Positions 39,362 to 41,626 of a stretch of 41,626 nt of DNA are shown one piece after another. The stretch is from a virus. Every line of letters begins with the position of its first letter. The first letter of the stretch is position 1. The translations under genes and the position numbers were made by a program. The notes below the pieces were generated by a model, which worked only from the letters and a program-made list of their open reading frames with translations, was not told the DNA's origin and made no database searches. The stretch is from positions 1 through 41,626 of IMG/VR virus record IMGVR_UViG_3300042197_002236. One strand, 5' to 3'.

Positions 39362-39389
39362 ATTATACCACGTCCTCAACATAATTCAA
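39362..39389 (-). promoter_or_regulatory. Sigma70-like promoter of gp33
   Basis: Minus-strand TTGAAT (39389-39384), 16-nt spacer, perfect TATAAT (39367-39362), ending 7 nt before the ATG at 39354. It predicts a leaderless or nearly leaderless early RNA. Confidence 0.5.
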
Positions 39390-39410
39390 TAAATAAAAGA
39401 GTCTAAATAT
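39389..39410 (+). promoter_or_regulatory. Two late-promoter-like motifs before the 39441 gene
   Basis: ATAAATAA (39389-39396) and TCTAAATAT (39402-39410) on the plus strand. The second is 30 nt before the ATG at 39441, with AAGGATAA as ribosome site between them. Confidence 0.5.
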
Positions 39411-39440
39411 TGATGATCAACGATTTAAGGATAAAACCAC

Positions 39441-40442
39441 ATGTATCCAGATTACGGTAGCGATTATGTAGTAATTAACAGCGGGGCAACATTTGCCATT
39501 GGTGCAGATCCAGTCCTAGCATCAAGCGGTCTAACCACTTATATTCAATATTATAAGGTTGGCTTTGGCGCTACTGGTGCCTTTGGTCCCGTAACTTCTG
39601 GTAACCCACTACCAGTATCTTTTGCTGGAGGCATCACCGCCACCATTTCTGGATTTACTGGAGTCTTTACTGTACAAGGAATGGTCGGCGGACAAGCTGT
39701 ACCAGTTTCTGGAACGGTAAGCGTAACTGGCATCAGTGCATCTCCGGTCTTTGTACAGACACCAGCAAATTGCTATGTTGAAGTTACTGGTGGCATTCCA
39801 CTTTCTAAAACAACAGATTCAATTTCAATTTTTGGACCAAATGGAAATACTTGGGCATACGTAAATATTGTTGATACAAGCGGTTCGGCCATAGGTATTT
39901 CTAGCAATCCACTCTATACATATATCGCTGGCGCTACATTTACCGTAAGCATCAATCCAACCGTAGGTGTTACCAACGACACCGCAGGCAATGGTCTTAT
40001 TATTCAGGGTATGAGTGGTGGTAGAGCCGTTTCAACCACAGTTGGCAACACAGTATACATTTATGATACAAATATTTTAAATGGTATGACCAATATTTCT
40101 GCCGACATTGATGCTCTCGGTGGAACTTTGGATGCAATTTATAATGCACTTTCTGTCTTTGGTTTAGTTCGTCCAACTACTTCTTACTCTGGGTTGACTG
40201 GAATTTCAACTGCTGTTTCTAGGATTGGTGGCAATTCCGGATTTACTTGTGCTGGTGGAATAAACTTTAAATCTTTGGGAACAAATACAGATTTAATTTA
40301 TCTTGGTTCATCCAACGTCGGAACAAGTTATGGCTATCAACTAGAACCCGGAGAAAATATTTTCTTCAATGTTGGTAATGTAAATCTTGTATACGCAACA
40401 GCCAGAAGTGGAACACAAACACTAAGTTATTTTGCATCTTAA
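39441..40442 (+). CDS. Unknown probable virion protein with repeat modules
   Basis: 333 residues, almost all Gly/Thr/Ser/Val-rich beta structure, no cysteine motif and no signal peptide. A module is repeated: VQGMVGGQAVPVSGTVSV (about 77-94) and IQGMSGGRAVSTTVGNTVYI (about 187-206). The final part (residues about 250-333) has NFKSLGTNTDLIYLG and GYQLEPGENIFF, as in small head- or neck-decoration or fibre-end domains. It has a late promoter and ribosome site and is 3 nt upstream of another unknown gene. A structural role is inferred. Confidence 0.5.
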   Translation: MYPDYGSDYVVINSGATFAIGADPVLASSGLTTYIQYYKVGFGATGAFGPVTSGNPLPVSFAGGITATISGFTGVFTVQGMVGGQAVPVSGTVSVTGISASPVFVQTPANCYVEVTGGIPLSKTTDSISIFGPNGNTWAYVNIVDTSGSAIGISSNPLYTYIAGATFTVSINPTVGVTNDTAGNGLIIQGMSGGRAVSTTVGNTVYIYDTNILNGMTNISADIDALGGTLDAIYNALSVFGLVRPTTSYSGLTGISTAVSRIGGNSGFTCAGGINFKSLGTNTDLIYLGSSNVGTSYGYQLEPGENIFFNVGNVNLVYATARSGTQTLSYFAS

Positions 40443-40445
40443 TAT

Positions 40446-41626
40446 ATGTCTTCGACAAGTTCAACAAATAGATTTTTAAGTTTAGTCAAATATACCACAA
40501 CCAATATTTCTGAGTATGTTGGATCAACTGCTGATCCATGTCTTACAAAAGGTTTGGTTAGTTCTTCGCCCGCTGTTTATAAAAATGGTGCTAGTTTTTA
40601 CTTTGATTATTCTTCCACAACCAATGGGGCGGATCTTAAGTTTTTAAAACGTTTTTTTGGTGTTTTGACTGCCGGTAATACTTTTAGTGTTTCTGGTGGA
40701 ACTTATTATGTCGAGGAAACTGGTGCTCAATATAGTTTTGCTGGCACATACACCTATTATGGTTCTACTGGTATAAGTAACCATTATTTAAATTTGGGTG
40801 GCGTAACCTATTCTCCATCTTTAACAGACGGATTATATGAAAGTAAAAACTTTATAAGCGCAATCAATTATTCAGCTATTAAAGGGAATACTGCTCAATA
40901 TTTTGTATCTAAAGTAAACAGAGATGACCCAAACAATATTAACTTTTTGGGTATTTACGGAAATGATTATGGATATGAAGAGTATCTAGAAACTACCCCA
41001 GGATTAACAAATAATACTCGTTATCTTATTGATACAGCCATCAAATTAAATGATGGGTCTGAAATAATTTATCTAAATTCTTCAAATACAATCCAAACAG
41101 AAAAAAGATACTTTTTACCAACCACCGTAAACATTTACATGCGTGGAGTTCCAGATTTAAATACTCTTGCTGCTCCAACAAATACAAATGGTATTGTTAA
41201 AAAAATGGATTCTGATGGAGATGTTGTAGCAATATTTCAAAATCAAAATCTAAGACAAAAATACTGCAGAAATATTAATGATGCTACAAATTTTTATGAC
41301 TGGTATGGTGTGGTAAAAACTAGCAGCCTAGAAAATGTATTAAATCCGCTTGCTTACAATGGGCTTTCATTTTCTTATAATTACTATTCTTTTGTTAAAT
41401 GGGCTGTAAGTTTTATTGCAAACACCTTTAATCCCACTACAAATGAACCAGTTTATCGTGAAGTATTATCAATATTTGTTGATGGCGTCGCCACAAACAC
41501 TGCAAATTATGCAATCTCAGGAGCAAATCCCTTTGGAACTATATTAAAAATGGATCTATCTGATGCATCTTTATTCAATACAACTATAGAACCATTTTTA
41601 GATGCTGCCTGTTCTGTAAGACTTAA
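40446..41626 (+). CDS. Unknown probable virion protein, 3' end beyond the window
   Basis: Open from the ATG at 40446 to the window edge, 393 codons without a stop. The composition is Thr/Ser/Asn/Tyr-rich, as in tail fibre or structural proteins. Landmarks are NRFLSLVKYTTTNISEY at the start, FLKRFFGVLTAGNTFSVSGG near residue 65, FYDWYGVVKTSSLENVLNP near 280 and YSFVKWAVSFIANTFNP near 312. It follows the 39441 gene by 3 nt, so the two form an operon. No family recognised. Confidence 0.55.
   Translation, partial: MSSTSSTNRFLSLVKYTTTNISEYVGSTADPCLTKGLVSSSPAVYKNGASFYFDYSSTTNGADLKFLKRFFGVLTAGNTFSVSGGTYYVEETGAQYSFAGTYTYYGSTGISNHYLNLGGVTYSPSLTDGLYESKNFISAINYSAIKGNTAQYFVSKVNRDDPNNINFLGIYGNDYGYEEYLETTPGLTNNTRYLIDTAIKLNDGSEIIYLNSSNTIQTEKRYFLPTTVNIYMRGVPDLNTLAAPTNTNGIVKKMDSDGDVVAIFQNQNLRQKYCRNINDATNFYDWYGVVKTSSLENVLNPLAYNGLSFSYNYYSFVKWAVSFIANTFNPTTNEPVYREVLSIFVDGVATNTANYAISGANPFGTILKMDLSDASLFNTTIEPFLDAACSVRL

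Noticed and set aside
1-41626. tRNA genes, CRISPR arrays, integrase, insertion sequences, attachment sites
   Set aside because: Almost no intergenic space; no cloverleaf, regular repeat, recombinase motif or terminal repeat was seen by eye.

Overview
The window is part of the genome of an AT-rich, T4-like contractile-tailed phage (myovirus). Head, neck, tail, recombination and late-transcription genes can be recognised as relatives of T4 genes 4, 6, 13-23, 25, 26, 32, 33, 55, uvsW and uvsY. The order and sizes resemble the 'exo-T-even' phages of aquatic bacteria more than coliphage T4: a short sheath, short baseplate genes, no vertex protein gene 24 in view, and gp33 beside gp32. The host cannot be named from the sequence. 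No tRNA, CRISPR array, insertion sequence or integrase was seen.

Layout. (1) 1-538, minus: late sigma factor gp55, running off the left edge. (2) 567-12194, minus: a tightly packed, very AT-rich cassette of 15 genes for sugar activation and glycan assembly. It has a small-molecule kinase, a nucleotidyltransferase-HAD fusion, two sugar-nucleotide SDR enzymes, glycosyltransferases of GT2, GT10, GT11 (two), GT17 and GT25 types, three FkbM-type methyltransferases, and two proteins of unknown type that look like glycosyltransferases. (3) 12195-12279: a divergent control region. (4) 12280-15521, plus: uvsY, a GIY-YIG homing endonuclease, uvsW and an Sm-like gene. (5) 15518-35821, minus: the virion block, transcribed from a baseplate tube gene at the right (gp48/gp54-like) through gp53-like, two large baseplate proteins, gp25, gp6, a gpI-like protein, a Cys-rich protein, gp13, gp14, gp15, gp16, gp17, gp18, two gp19-like tube proteins, gp20, two small core proteins, gp21, a new Gly/Ala-rich protein, gp22 and gp23, which ends in a strong terminator, then one more tube-like gene. 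(6) 35857-38173, plus: gp4, a tube-like protein, a gp26-like protein with a candidate -1 frameshift extension, and an unknown gene. (7) 38198-39354, minus: gp32 and gp33. (8) 39441-end, plus: two unknown probable structural genes, the last one cut by the window edge.

How it fits together. gp55 and gp33 are the sigma and co-activator of T4-type late transcription, and T4-late-like motifs (consensus here [A/C/T]TAAATA[A/T]) sit in front of gp23, gp22, gp18, gp13, gp25, gp4 and others. In four cases the motif is exactly 5 nt from the ATG and there is no Shine-Dalgarno, which predicts leaderless late mRNAs. Several sigma70-like promoters with 16-bp spacers also end 5-7 nt from an ATG. The most interesting single signal is at 37462-37491. 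There an AAGGAGG sequence is followed by two in-frame slippery heptamers at the end of the gp26-like gene, and the -1 frame then stays open to 37700, ending in an ATGA overlap with the next gene. This looks like a tail-assembly-chaperone programmed frameshift. The glycan cassette is the main accessory region and could remodel the host surface or decorate the virion.
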